DNA of 64,000 bases. It comes from Anagrus nilaparvatae (taxonomy: Eukaryota; Arthropoda; Insecta; Hymenoptera; Mymaridae). This document shows, in pieces, positions 13,401-23,480 of the stretch (positions within the stretch are counted from its first letter, which is position 1; every line of letters begins with the position of its first letter). The notes under the pieces are model-generated. The model was not told the DNA's origin and did not search any database. It saw only the letters and a list, made by a program, of their open reading frames with translations. Made by a program: the position numbers and the translations under genes. The stretch covers positions 2,875,501 through 2,939,500 of the forward strand of contig JAKSXM010000247.1 of NCBI GenBank assembly GCA_022575985.1. Reading direction: 5' to 3'.

Positions 13401-16400
13401 GTGAAACTAATTAAACTAAGGAACTGATTTAAAAAATCAATTTCATTGTTTATCTGCTGAAAATTATGTTTCGATAAACAAATACTTTCTTTTTCCTCTG
13501 CTACAGTTTGAACAAAAATGAATTATAATGCAGCTACATTATTTATACATATATTTTATTTTTTATGTATGTTAGTTAAAATTACAAAGTATATTGTAAA
13601 AACTAAAAATCTGTGTAATTTTCGTATTTAAGAATTTAAAAAAGAAAAAGAAATGAAGAAAAACAATTTTCAATAATAATTTATTTTAAAATATATTTCT
13701 ATAATTTTGTTATTATTTTTTACAATAACTTTTAAAAATAAATTAAGCATTAAATGTAAAAAATATATAGAATATAATTCTTTAATAGAATAAAAAATGA
13801 TATTTCATAATAATAAGATTATTTTATTTTTTTAAATTTCTGTTTATTCTGTGATCTATATTAAAAATGAAAGTCGTCCATTGTATATTATAATTATGAG
13901 CTCATATGCCTGATGAATGTAAAAACAAATCTATACCATTTATTCCAATACTTCATAATTGTTATCTTTATTTAACTTTCTTTAAGTTTCTAATATCTTA
14001 TTTTTGTTTTATAAAATTTTTAATAAAATTATGAATTATTATTACTTGGGTTAATCCCAGAGATCAAGTAAACATGAGATTTCTAAAAATAATACAAATT
14101 TAGGTAACATACACAAGAAATCCAGTAACAACGATTTTCCTAAAAATAGGACTCCCGTGGTAAAAAATTAGGTATTACGTCCAAAAAAAAGAGTAATAGT
14201 CTTTTTATTATTCTTTCACACAAAAAATTTGGAAGAATTGGGATATCAGATCTGAGAAATTGGGTAATAACAATTATTCGAAAACTAGTACTTCCATTTA
14301 AAAAAATGAGGTATTACATTACATAAAAAAAAGTATAATTTGAGATTTCTTGATGAAAAAAAAAAATTAGATCTTTATAATAGTTGCGAAATATCACATG
14401 TTACACCCATATATATTTTATACATCAGATAGTAGTAAACGAATTTAAGAATGGGACAGAATAATAACGTGCGCACCTTTTTTGTTAATAAACAATAATC
14501 TGCAGCTGGTGAAATTTTTAATAGGGAGGTTTAAACACACGAAACAAGTTGTATTTAATTTATTTTAAAAACTTTTTGCCACATTTTTGTTTTATTAAGG
14601 TAAAAAATTTTGTTTCTTCAAAAAGTCTTTTTATAGTTTGATTGACGATTTCTCGAGGAGTGAAAGTTTTACTAATTTTAGCAATGTTAAATAGTCTTAC
14701 ATAATCTTTTAACTGAAATCTTATTAAAATAATTTATTTTTTTAAAAGCCTTATAAATAAAGAGACAAAATGTAAAAATATTGGGTGAACACCAGCACTT
14801 AAGAACTGAAGATATTTATTCTTACTAAAATAAATTAATAAATTCATCACTTGGGTAAAAAAATAATTAACATCAAAGCAACAGCAATATTTCCGGGAAA
14901 ATTTTTAGACCTACCTTTCTGTCATCATGTCAAAATTTCTTAAATCACTGATTCAATTTTCAGATTCCTTGGAAAATTTTAAAGTTCCTCTTTACTGGCA
15001 GGTTTTAAAAGAAAGAAAGAAAATGACATTAAAAAAAAATATTTATCCCGAAAATTCGGTCAAAAATCCGCTCGTATTTCCCAGAAATTTTTTGGTTTTC
15101 ATGTTTTTTTTTTATAAAATTTTTTTCATTATCATTGTATATTTCTTTGCTAACCACTCAACAAATTTTACAATAAAAGACTTATCATTTTATAGTTTCT
15201 TACTTCTTAATTATAAGCAAGTATGCGAGATGCGTAGAATTTTTTATTTTTTCCAGTAGATCCATTAAATAAATCATCACTTCAAATATTCAAAACATTA
15301 TTTTATTCAAATTAAGCGTAAATTTTGGTTTCTTAAAGAGAAATCATTTTGCTAGTCAAATTTATTTCTTTTTGCATTTATAGCGCGTGTGTCTATTACG
15401 GCAAGAATATAATATTAATTTTTTTTTTATTTTTTGTCTTCGATAATCTGAAACTATATAAGTATTTTATTTTTTTTTTTATTATGAAAATTCATTTTTC
15501 TCGTCAAGAGAATATAAAGTAGATCAGGTATAAATTTTTAATTCGCAGCAAGAAATTTTAATTAAAATAAATACCTAATTTTTTCCTTTGGCAGCAGTCG
15601 GAATAGGAAAAAAATTTATAAAAATTTTTCGCATTTTTTCCATCAAAAAATTATTGTGTTTTCATTTATTACGTTTTGATCACCCATTATTATAACTTAA
15701 ATGATTATTTGAGATTATTGACCATTAAGGGTAATATGTTTTCTTTTGAAGATGTATACTTATTAAATAATCCGGTAGTCTAAAATTAGAAATATAAATA
15801 ATTAGATGCATTTTCACCTAATGTGCATATTAAATTATTCATTATTGTTTGCCGTCGAAGAGTCAATAACTTTTTTCTAAAAAATAAAAACGATAAAACT
15901 TGAATTTTTCAAAAAATTTTTTAATTCAATTCGTATATTACGTTGCAAAGTCAAAGGATTTTTCGCAATATTTTCGTTTTGAACATTGTCTATTTTTTGC
16001 ATTTTTTGTTCAAATATAAATTGATATTACTAAAACAATAGATTAGGTAACCTAATAAATTTCATTAAATTTTCATAAATTTTCTTCTAAAAAATCAGTT
16101 TTTATATATTACTGTTTTTATACTGTATTTTATAAGACTGCACCTGATTTTGTAAAAATTGAATGATCAAATATTTAAAAAATTCAATAGCATTTTATAG
16201 ACATACAGGTATTGTAATTATAAATAATGATTGTAAGCAAATAATTGCTTACTTTCACTTTTTAAACTCACTAGTCTCAAATTTCATAATTTTCTTACCA
16301 ATTAATATCCTTTTAGGCTCCCCTGTAAGTATGCAATTTTGTTACAAGATATATAATTAGAAAGAAAAAGAGCGAGAAGAGATCTACGTATAGCATTTTG

Positions 16401-16575
16401 TTCTGTTGTTCATTGAATTTCGAAATTAGCAAGCAGAGTAAACAAATGTTATACATCCTGTTATAACAGCAATACTGGAAATTAGTCGTCTGCGAATATT
16501 GAAGCAATACCGAGAGAAATTAAAAATTGGAGCTAAAATTTTTACATAATCTGAGAAATTTGTTAATTAATTCAA
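10411..16575. other. UBE2H 3' UTR and intergenic region
   Basis: About 6 kb of roughly 80% AT sequence between UBE2H and HARS, both on the plus strand. The first several hundred bases probably contain the UBE2H 3' UTR. The rest shows homopolymer runs and no recognisable exon. A 110-codon open frame at 14927-15259 is Phe/Lys-rich and looks like chance. The HARS promoter should lie just upstream of 16576. Confidence 0.55.
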
Positions 16576-19292
16576 ATGGGAGATGAAAATCGAGATATAC
16601 TTATCAGCAAAATTAAAGAGCAAGGTGATCTTGTAAGAAACATGAAATCTGCAAAAGCTGAAAAAGCTAAGGTAATTTGGTTTTACTTTATAGATATTTT
16701 CATTTATAGGTTAGGAATTCGAAAATTGTATAATAAAATTGTATAAATAAATACACGTGGAAATTATTTTATACATGCTAATAATCGTATGTTTTCAAAA
16801 TCTAAACAGCTTAATGTCAATTAGTATATTTGAAAAATTGAACAAGTTATTTTTTAATTAAAATAAATAATTTAGGAATAAACATCAGCATATGGTCTTT
16901 AATTTAAGTTAGAATTTAAAAAATTCTATTGTATATTTGAAATTTATTTTGGTATTGCATAAGAATTTGTGAAAGGTTTTTAGAAAATAAATTTTTATAG
17001 TACCTACTTCGAAAAATTAAAATTATAGTTTAAAAGATCTGCTATTAATTTTTATATTTATAAATATTTTTTTCAAATTCTAACTGCAAGTTTTCATTAA
17101 AAGTGAACTTAAATTTTTGCAAACAATCAAATACCTTAAAATAATAAAATTTTCTATGTAATAGTAAATAAACAGTTATATTTGTTAAGTTATATTTAAA
17201 AACCGATGAAATTGTAGTAGCAGATTATTTGCAGCAAGTGTTGCTACAGTTTTTGTAAATATTGGTAAATTAATTTAGTTAATTATCAGCTACAATTATT
17301 GTTTTAAGACTCATTTAGTTTCTAATAAACAATGCAGTGGCAGTTCATTGCTTGCTCTGCTAATTTATATCGTGTATTATCTTTGACTTAGTTTTAAAAA
17401 TCATCATTGAGGTGGACTTTTGTATTTCATTTTGGTTGCTGTATTTTGTTTACTTTCTAAAATGCTTCGTTTGTTACGTTCAAATATCACACTTGCTGCA
17501 CAAAAATATTTATACTCGACTGTGGTATTACCTACAAAGGTACGAAAACCTACATGTCGATATTTTTATACATTTTTACTTTTAAAGTAATTAAAATCAA
17601 CCAATTTACAATTACAGATAGAAGAGGAAGTTTCTAAATTGTTGGATCTAAAAGCACAGCTGGGGGAAGACAATGTTGGCTCACAAAAACTTATTCTTAA
17701 AACTCCAAAAGGCACAAGAGACTACAATCCAGAGCAAATGGCTTTACGTCTTGGAGTCATGAATAAAATTACATCTATTTTTAAAAAACATGGTGCTGAA
17801 ACTATAGATACACCAGTTTTTGAATTAAAAGTAAGTTATGATTTTTTAATGTGAAAATTTTAATGATTTTAAGCTTTTTTTGAGTTAAATTAAATTTTTT
17901 TTTTAAATGTGAATTCAATTGTTTAATCATTTCCCTTTATTTCTTTTTTTAAAGGAGGTTTTAACAGGGAAGTATGGTGATGATTCTAAACTTATATATG
18001 ATTTAAAAGATCAAGGAGGTGAAATTCTTGCCTTAAGATATGATTTAACGGTTCCTTTTGCAAGATATTTAGCAATGAATAAAATTACAAACATTAAACG
18101 CTATCATATGGCCAAAGTTTATCGACGAGATAATCCTGCAATGACTAAAGGACGTTATCGAGAATTTTATCAATGTGTAAGTATTTATCTATAAAAGACA
18201 ATAGAAAGATTCATTTTTATATAAATATAATTTTAGGACTTTGATATAGCTGGGCAGTATGATCCTATGTTACCAGATGTAGAATGCTTACACATAATTT
18301 CTGAAGCCCTGAAGACCTTGGACTTAGAACCTTTTGTAATAAAGGTCAATCATAGACTTCTTTTAGATGGAGTGCTTGCAACCTGTGGTGTACCTGAAGA
18401 TAAATTTCGAAGTATTTGTTCAGCAATTGATAAATTAGACAAAAGTCCATGGGATGATGTAAAAAAAGAAATGGTTGAAGAAAAAGGACTTGATAGTCAA
18501 GTTGCTGATAAAATAAAAAATTACGTGGCCAAGCATGGTAAAATGGAGCTTGTTAGTGAATTAAAAAAAGATGAAAATTTAGTTAAACACACATCAGCAG
18601 CTGATGGTCTTGAGGCTATGGAGGTATTATTGAAGTATTGTGAACTTTATAATATTTTAGACAATGTAAGTTTTGATTTAAGTTTAGCAAGAGGCTTAGA
18701 TTATTATACTGGAGTTATATATGAAGCTGTATTGACAGGTAATTTTTACTTTTTATTCATTAACTTAAATTTAATCCGCATACTACAATAGTTAAAAATT
18801 CAACATTCAGGTGATAAAGTTGAAGTAGGAAGTGTAGCAGGAGGTGGAAGATATGATAATTTAGTGGGAATGTTTGATTCTAAAAATAAAACTGTGCCTT
18901 GTGTAGGAATGTCTTTAGGTATCGAAAGAATTTTCAGTGTTTTAGAAAATAGAATGGTAAGGAAGGGCTTAAAAACAAGGACTACCGAGGTTGATGTTTA
19001 CGTTGCTAGTGCTCAAAAAAATTTACATGAAGACAGAATTCGTATTATTCAAGAATTATGGGAAGCAGGTATCAAAGCAGAACAATCTTATAAAAAAAGT
19101 CCAAAATTACTTGTACAACTTCAGCACTGCGAGGAATATGACATTCCTTTAGCTATTATTATTGGACAAGATGAATTGAAAAAAGGAGTAGTCAAATTAA
19201 GAAATGTAACAACGCGTCAAGAAACAACGGTACCTAGAGATGAACTTGTTAAAGAAATTCGAAAACAAATAGAAAGTTTGTCAAATAATTAA
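16576..19292 (+). CDS. HARS: Histidine--tRNA ligase, cytosolic isoform (complete)
   Basis: Exons 16576-16671, 17618-17830, 17955-18176, 18237-18738 and 18811-19292 join in frame to 504 aa, close to human HARS1 (509). The enzyme attaches histidine to tRNA-His. Residues 1-60 form a WHEP-like helical hairpin rich in Lys/Glu. The class II core follows: [10 protein letters not shown], motif 2 [19 protein letters not shown] (about 156-176), the HisA motif RGLDYYTG (329-336), GGGRYD (355-360) and motif 3 [10 protein letters not shown] (377-386). The C-terminal anticodon-binding domain contains VDVYVAS, a Gly-Ile-Lys-Ala-Glu segment and SPKLLVQL. The first exon, [12 protein letters not shown], lacks a targeting signal and splices in phase 0 to IEEEV. 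The stop TAA overlaps AATAAA (19291-19296). Confidence 0.97.
17462..17539 (+). CDS. HARS: Alternative first exon of HARS: mitochondrial targeting leader
   Basis: ATG at 17462 opens 26 codons, [20 protein letters not shown] and then VVLPTK, ending at donor GTACGA (17540) in phase 0. This is the same phase as the cytosolic first exon, so it joins directly to IEEEVSKLL at 17618. The peptide has Arg/Lys and Leu but no acidic residue, as expected for an amphipathic mitochondrial presequence. Splicing gives a 498-aa mitochondrial form. Lying inside the first intron of the cytosolic transcript, it needs its own promoter at about 17250-17460. Animals commonly serve both compartments from one HARS gene or a duplicate; two first exons is one known solution. 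Confidence 0.88.
17618..17830 (+). CDS. HARS: HARS exon 2 (first shared exon)
   Basis: Acceptor AATTACAG, donor GTAAGT, phase 0 at both ends, 71 codons from IEEEVSKLL to DTPVFELK. Contains the conserved [15 protein letters not shown] segment that opens the catalytic domain. Confidence 0.96.
17955..18176 (+). CDS. HARS: HARS exon 3 with class II motif 2
   Basis: Acceptor TTTTAAAG, donor GTAAGT, 74 codons. Includes [17 protein letters not shown] and [21 protein letters not shown], which bind ATP and the acceptor end of the tRNA. Confidence 0.96.
18237..18738 (+). CDS. HARS: HARS exon 4 with insertion domain and HisA motif
   Basis: Acceptor ATTTTAG, donor GTAATT, 502 bases, ending in phase 1. 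Begins [11 protein letters not shown], continues through the insertion domain and ends with [18 protein letters not shown]. Confidence 0.95.
18811..19292 (+). CDS. HARS: HARS terminal exon
   Basis: Acceptor CATTCAG. A split Gly codon leads into [15 protein letters not shown], then motif 3 and the whole anticodon-binding domain. The stop is TAA at 19290-19292. Confidence 0.96.
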
Positions 19293-20715
19293 TAAACATT
19301 TAATCATAAGCAATTTAGTTAAAGCCGTTAAAGTATTTTTTTTTATTCACTCATATGGTAGTTTTAATATTTAAATAATAGTTAATTAATCACAACTTGG
19401 TTTCCTACTTAGAACGAATTAAACAAGTAAATTTATTTCTGCCTGACAAAAGTATCCAAAGAATTTATTTACATTTTAGTTTTGTGCATTGTATGTATAT
19501 ATATATATAAATATTTTACAAAAATAATAAGATTATAATAATTCATAGAATTAATGTCCTGTTAATTTTTTTCTACTGACAAATATTTAAAATAATATTT
19601 TTTACATTTTAAAATTGTATTTTTGAATTACACAATGTAGAAACATCTAAAAAAAATAAATACTAAATATCATTTTGGGGTATCATTAAATAAATATAAG
19701 TGTTTTAATTTTAGTTTATTTCTTATTCAAGCTATAAATGAATGATTTATAAAATTTTTTATTTTCTGCTGATTGTGAGTTTTAAAATTTTATAAAACTC
19801 CAAAAGCTATCACAGTACATTTTGTAACTATTTAAAACTAGAAATGTTGATATTATATAAATTTAATATATAAATTATAATTATTGTGATTCATATAGAA
19901 TTAATCTTACCAGCTATTAAAAAAAGTAATTGATAAAAATAAAATAATTTTATGGTTTATAAAGGGCAAGATAAAGTTCATTTTATACGCAGTAATTAAT
20001 AGTTGATTATACTTTCAAAAATTCAGGAGTCTAAAAATTTAATATAATATGAGTTCTTTATGGCCATTACAGTAAGCTCACGAAATTTTTCTCCTAACCA
20101 GGCCTGAATAGACGTGTAGTATTTTATCTAGAAAAAATGCAAAAAACTAAAATTGGCAATAATTAAATATACCTTCTGATTAAAAAAAGTTGTTTTTTTT
20201 TTAATTCTAGAAGCAGCTTGATTGTGTTTAAAAAATCTCCTCTATTTTAGTAAACCAGTTAAATAAGCTACAGCTCTGGTATAGTAGGACTCCATATTAT
20301 AAGATAAGATTTGTAGTTCTCTGTGCTTTGGCCTATATAAATAGATTATACAAATAGGGTAGGTTTTTGCAACTAAATAATCCTACTTAGCCCCCTTGTT
20401 GAAAAGTCATGCACCAGTTGCATAGTTAAATGGAAGTAAAATATTAGAAAAATCAAATAATAGTTCAGCAAATCTGTCCAAAACACACCTCAAACCCACC
20501 GAAAAATATGAAATATTACATTTTTTTTTTAATTTATCGTTATAGATTATATTTCGAAGAACAATCTATTTTATATGGCCAGCGATTAAGGGTTTTCTGA
20601 AAATCAAGGTCAAAGGTCAACATTTTCAGTTTTTTTTTAGAATTTCTCTGAAATCGTTGAAGTGGAAAAAATCCGGCTCCGCTCGAGAGAAATGTTTAAT
20701 TTTAGCAATAATAGC

Positions 20716-21132
20716 CACTGTAAAAAGTAACTTTCTTAGATTTACAAAAAAAAATAGAATTTTTTCGAAAAATTAGTGAATTTTCAAAAAATTTTGTAAA
20801 TATTCGATAAAAATCGTAAATTTACTAAATATACCTAGTACATTATCGAAAAATTCGAGAATTCTCGATTTTTTTGTGTGATATTTTACGTAAAAAGTTG
20901 TAAATTCACAACTATTTTTCGGAAATTTACAACAATTTTTTGTAAATTTTCGAAAAAAATTGTAAATATTATCAATTTTTCTTACGAATTCACAAAATAA
21001 TTTTTGTTAATATACTAAATTTAGTAAACATACGATTTTTTTGGAATATTTACAAATTTTTTTGAAAATTTACTAATTTTTCGAAAATGTTCTAATTTTT
21101 TTGTTAATATAAGAAAGTTACTTTTTACAGTG
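20716..21132. mobile_element. 417-bp MITE, CACTGTAAAAAGTAAC ends
   Basis: Left end CACTGTAAAAAGTAACTTTC is matched by the inverted right end GAAAGTTACTTTTTACAGTG. The inside is extremely AT-rich and made of repeated variants of TTTTCGAAAATTTAC-like words. No open frame and no clear target duplication. Confidence 0.7.
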
Positions 21133-21202
21133 AGTTTTTGTTAATATAAAATACAGTAGAAAATTTATAATAATATATAGTAACAATCTCTTGCAAATTT
21201 AA

Positions 21203-21748
21203 CCCATTAACGCCTAATCGACACATTCAAGCCATTTGAATTTTTTCTAATGAAAAAATCGATATTTGAACTAAAAATGTTACCTAGTTGGTGATCGGGG
21301 CTGCTCTTTTCATTTCCGAAGTCCGTATTAACGTGCAACCCCTAGAAAATGTTATATCATCCCCTAAAAGTGGGGTAATTTTTTTATAATTTTTACATGT
21401 TATTTAAATTAATATAATGGGCACAAAAAATATTTCTTGGCATTAAAAACTTAATATGGGACTATCAGGAACATAAAAAAAACGAATTTATGCCAATTTT
21501 TTATCTTCAACCCATTGAATGGGGTAAGGGGTAGATTTGTAGCATAAAAGAAAAAATGAATATTTTGGGCTAAAATTGTCATCCAGTAGGTATTTTTGCT
21601 CACTATTTTCATTTCTGAAGTCTGTTTTTACGTACGACCCCTAGAAAATAAGATATCACCTCGTAGGTAACATTTTTAGCTCAAAATATCGATTTTTTCA
21701 TTAAAAAAAATTCAAATGGCTTGAATGTGTCGATTAGGCGTTAATGGG
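21203..21748. mobile_element. 546-bp piggyBac-type MITE flanked by TTAA
   Basis: Inverted ends CCCATTAACGCCTAATCGAC and GTCGATTAGGCGTTAATGGG extend to arms of about 85 bases (TTCAAGCCATTTGAATTTTT and beyond). They are immediately flanked by TTAA at 21199-21202 and 21749-21752. A TTAA target and ends starting CCC are diagnostic of the piggyBac superfamily. The interior contains an imperfect direct duplication (GAAGTCCGTATTAACGTGC near 21318; GAAGTCTGTTTTTACGTAC near 21617) and no transposase, so it is non-autonomous. Confidence 0.85.
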
Positions 21749-22340
21749 TTAAGGTTGATTCATAAATGTTCAACTTCTAATAATATTACGTGAAATTTAC
21801 GTTAATTTAATTAAATTTAAAGGTTTATCTACATTTTTTTTTATCACTCGGGACCCCGAAGCTGTGATTAAAACGTATAGATCCTAAATCTCGTAATTAT
21901 TTTTAATGAATATTTCGAAAGCATCAATAGGTGTCTCCAAAAGTTTAAGGGTGTTTCATACATTCTTAAACCCGGAAACCCAAAATTCGTAATTATAGCG
22001 ACCAAAAGAACCTATAGCAGAGAAAATCTCCATGTGATCGGAAATACTAACTCGCATTTTGACTTACTAAGAGTACTACTAAGAGTATTTAGACTAATTT
22101 GAGTTTAGAGACTATAAGCTCATAATTGTTAATACTATAGTCTTTTACACATAATTTTTTCAATTTTATCTATTATAATTAAAATTAAATAAAAATATAT
22201 TTTTAAAACTTAAGCGTAAAATTTTTAAATCTTTAAGATTTAAAATGCGCATAATGTGGCATAATGCTGTACACATAAGCGGAAAGTTTAAATTTAAGAA
22301 TTTTAAATTACAAATTCACTAAATATTATTTACATCGTAT

Positions 22341-23480
22341 TTATTTGTGATCATTTTTTTTGTATTTGTTTACTGTTTCTATATTAATGCGAACGTGTGA
22401 TTCCGATTCTATGTCTGATTCTTTGTGTTCTACATTAATTAATTCGGTTTCCTCAGACTTACTTAACTTAGATTGAGTAGGCGTATCACTTTTCTGTTTA
22501 TTATCGGAAATTGTTCTAGAACTACATGGCAAATTTTCATTAATTTTTGAGTTTGAACTTTCTAAAATAGATGAAGTTTTTCTGCTTTGAGATTCAGTCC
22601 AAGGTTTTATTGAAACAATAGAAGGTTTACAACTAGCAGAAGGTTCTGCTGTCTGAGTAACTGACGAATTTTTCGTATCTTTATGTTTAATTTCACTAGG
22701 TCTTAAATATTTTTTAGGTACATTCTGTAAAGCACTTTCTTCATTTCCAATTGATTTTTTTTGCACTACTAAATTATTAATATTATCATTAATTTCACTT
22801 AAATCTTTTCTATCAGTTAGTTTTTTTGCGTTTGGAATTTCAGTTTTGAGATTTATTTTTTCATCATTATGCTTGAACGTTGTTGTTTCTATTGAGAATG
22901 TTGAACCAGCATCTGTATTAACCGTATCATTATTAGTATCGGCTGCACTGGAAGAACTAGAGCTAGCTAATGATTCAATCTCACTATTACATCTTCTAAG
23001 TTGTCTTGCTTCTAACACAGAATCTGTTAATTGTTCTTTTTTTTTATTCACTGGTGAGTCAGGTGACACGATAGTTACCGTTTTTGACTCTTTGGGACCT
23101 GCGCTACTATAATTAATTTTCTTATTTTGCTCAAGGGCTAATGGGCTAATAGGTATATTTTTGTCTGGAATTTCAGATTGTACGTCACTCAAGCTAAAGG
23201 CGCGTACTCGTTGACGCTTACCACGTTGAACTAGTTGACGTTGTAATAGTCCACCTTTCCATCGAGGTATTGCTTTTAATGGTTGATTAACTGGAGGTTT
23301 TGATGCTATAATAGGAAGTTGCGAAGGTCTGACAGAGAATCGCCGAGTGTGAAAATGATTAATTACTGGGCTTGATACTCCTTGAGTATTTTCTTTTTCA
23401 ACAAGTAATTGTTTTGGACAATCAGCAACAAAAGGATCTGAGGGTGACTGATTTAAGGATTCTGGCAATGTATTGGGAGG
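22341..23480 (-). CDS. Ork1: K2P channel exon 8: C-terminal tail
   Basis: Acceptor TTTTTTTAG, 379 codons to TAA at 22343-22341. Contains HTRRFSVRPSQLPI and RQRVRAFSLSD, then a long Ser/Asn/Lys/Glu-rich, probably disordered stretch. A frame beginning at TTG in 23468 is just the interior of this exon. Confidence 0.9.
   Translation of the reverse strand, partial: PPNTLPESLNQSPSDPFVADCPKQLLVEKENTQGVSSPVINHFHTRRFSVRPSQLPIIASKPPVNQPLKAIPRWKGGLLQRQLVQRGKRQRVRAFSLSDVQSEIPDKNIPISPLALEQNKKINYSSAGPKESKTVTIVSPDSPVNKKKEQLTDSVLEARQLRRCNSEIESLASSSSSSAADTNNDTVNTDAGSTFSIETTTFKHNDEKINLKTEIPNAKKLTDRKDLSEINDNINNLVVQKKSIGNEESALQNVPKKYLRPSEIKHKDTKNSSVTQTAEPSASCKPSIVSIKPWTESQSRKTSSILESSNSKINENLPCSSRTISDNKQKSDTPTQSKLSKSEETELINVEHKESDIESESHVRINIETVNKYKKNDHK

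Larger units (their letters stand above)
19293..22340. other. Convergent intergenic region between HARS and the K2P channel gene
   Basis: The 3' ends of HARS (+) and the channel gene (-) face each other across 3 kb. It holds UTR sequence and two non-coding inverted-repeat elements (20716-21132 and 21203-21748). No further coding sequence was recognised. Confidence 0.6.

Noticed and set aside
14927..15259. 110-codon open frame on the plus strand
   Set aside because: Lys/Phe/Ile-rich composition expected from random AT-rich DNA; no family resemblance and no splice context.
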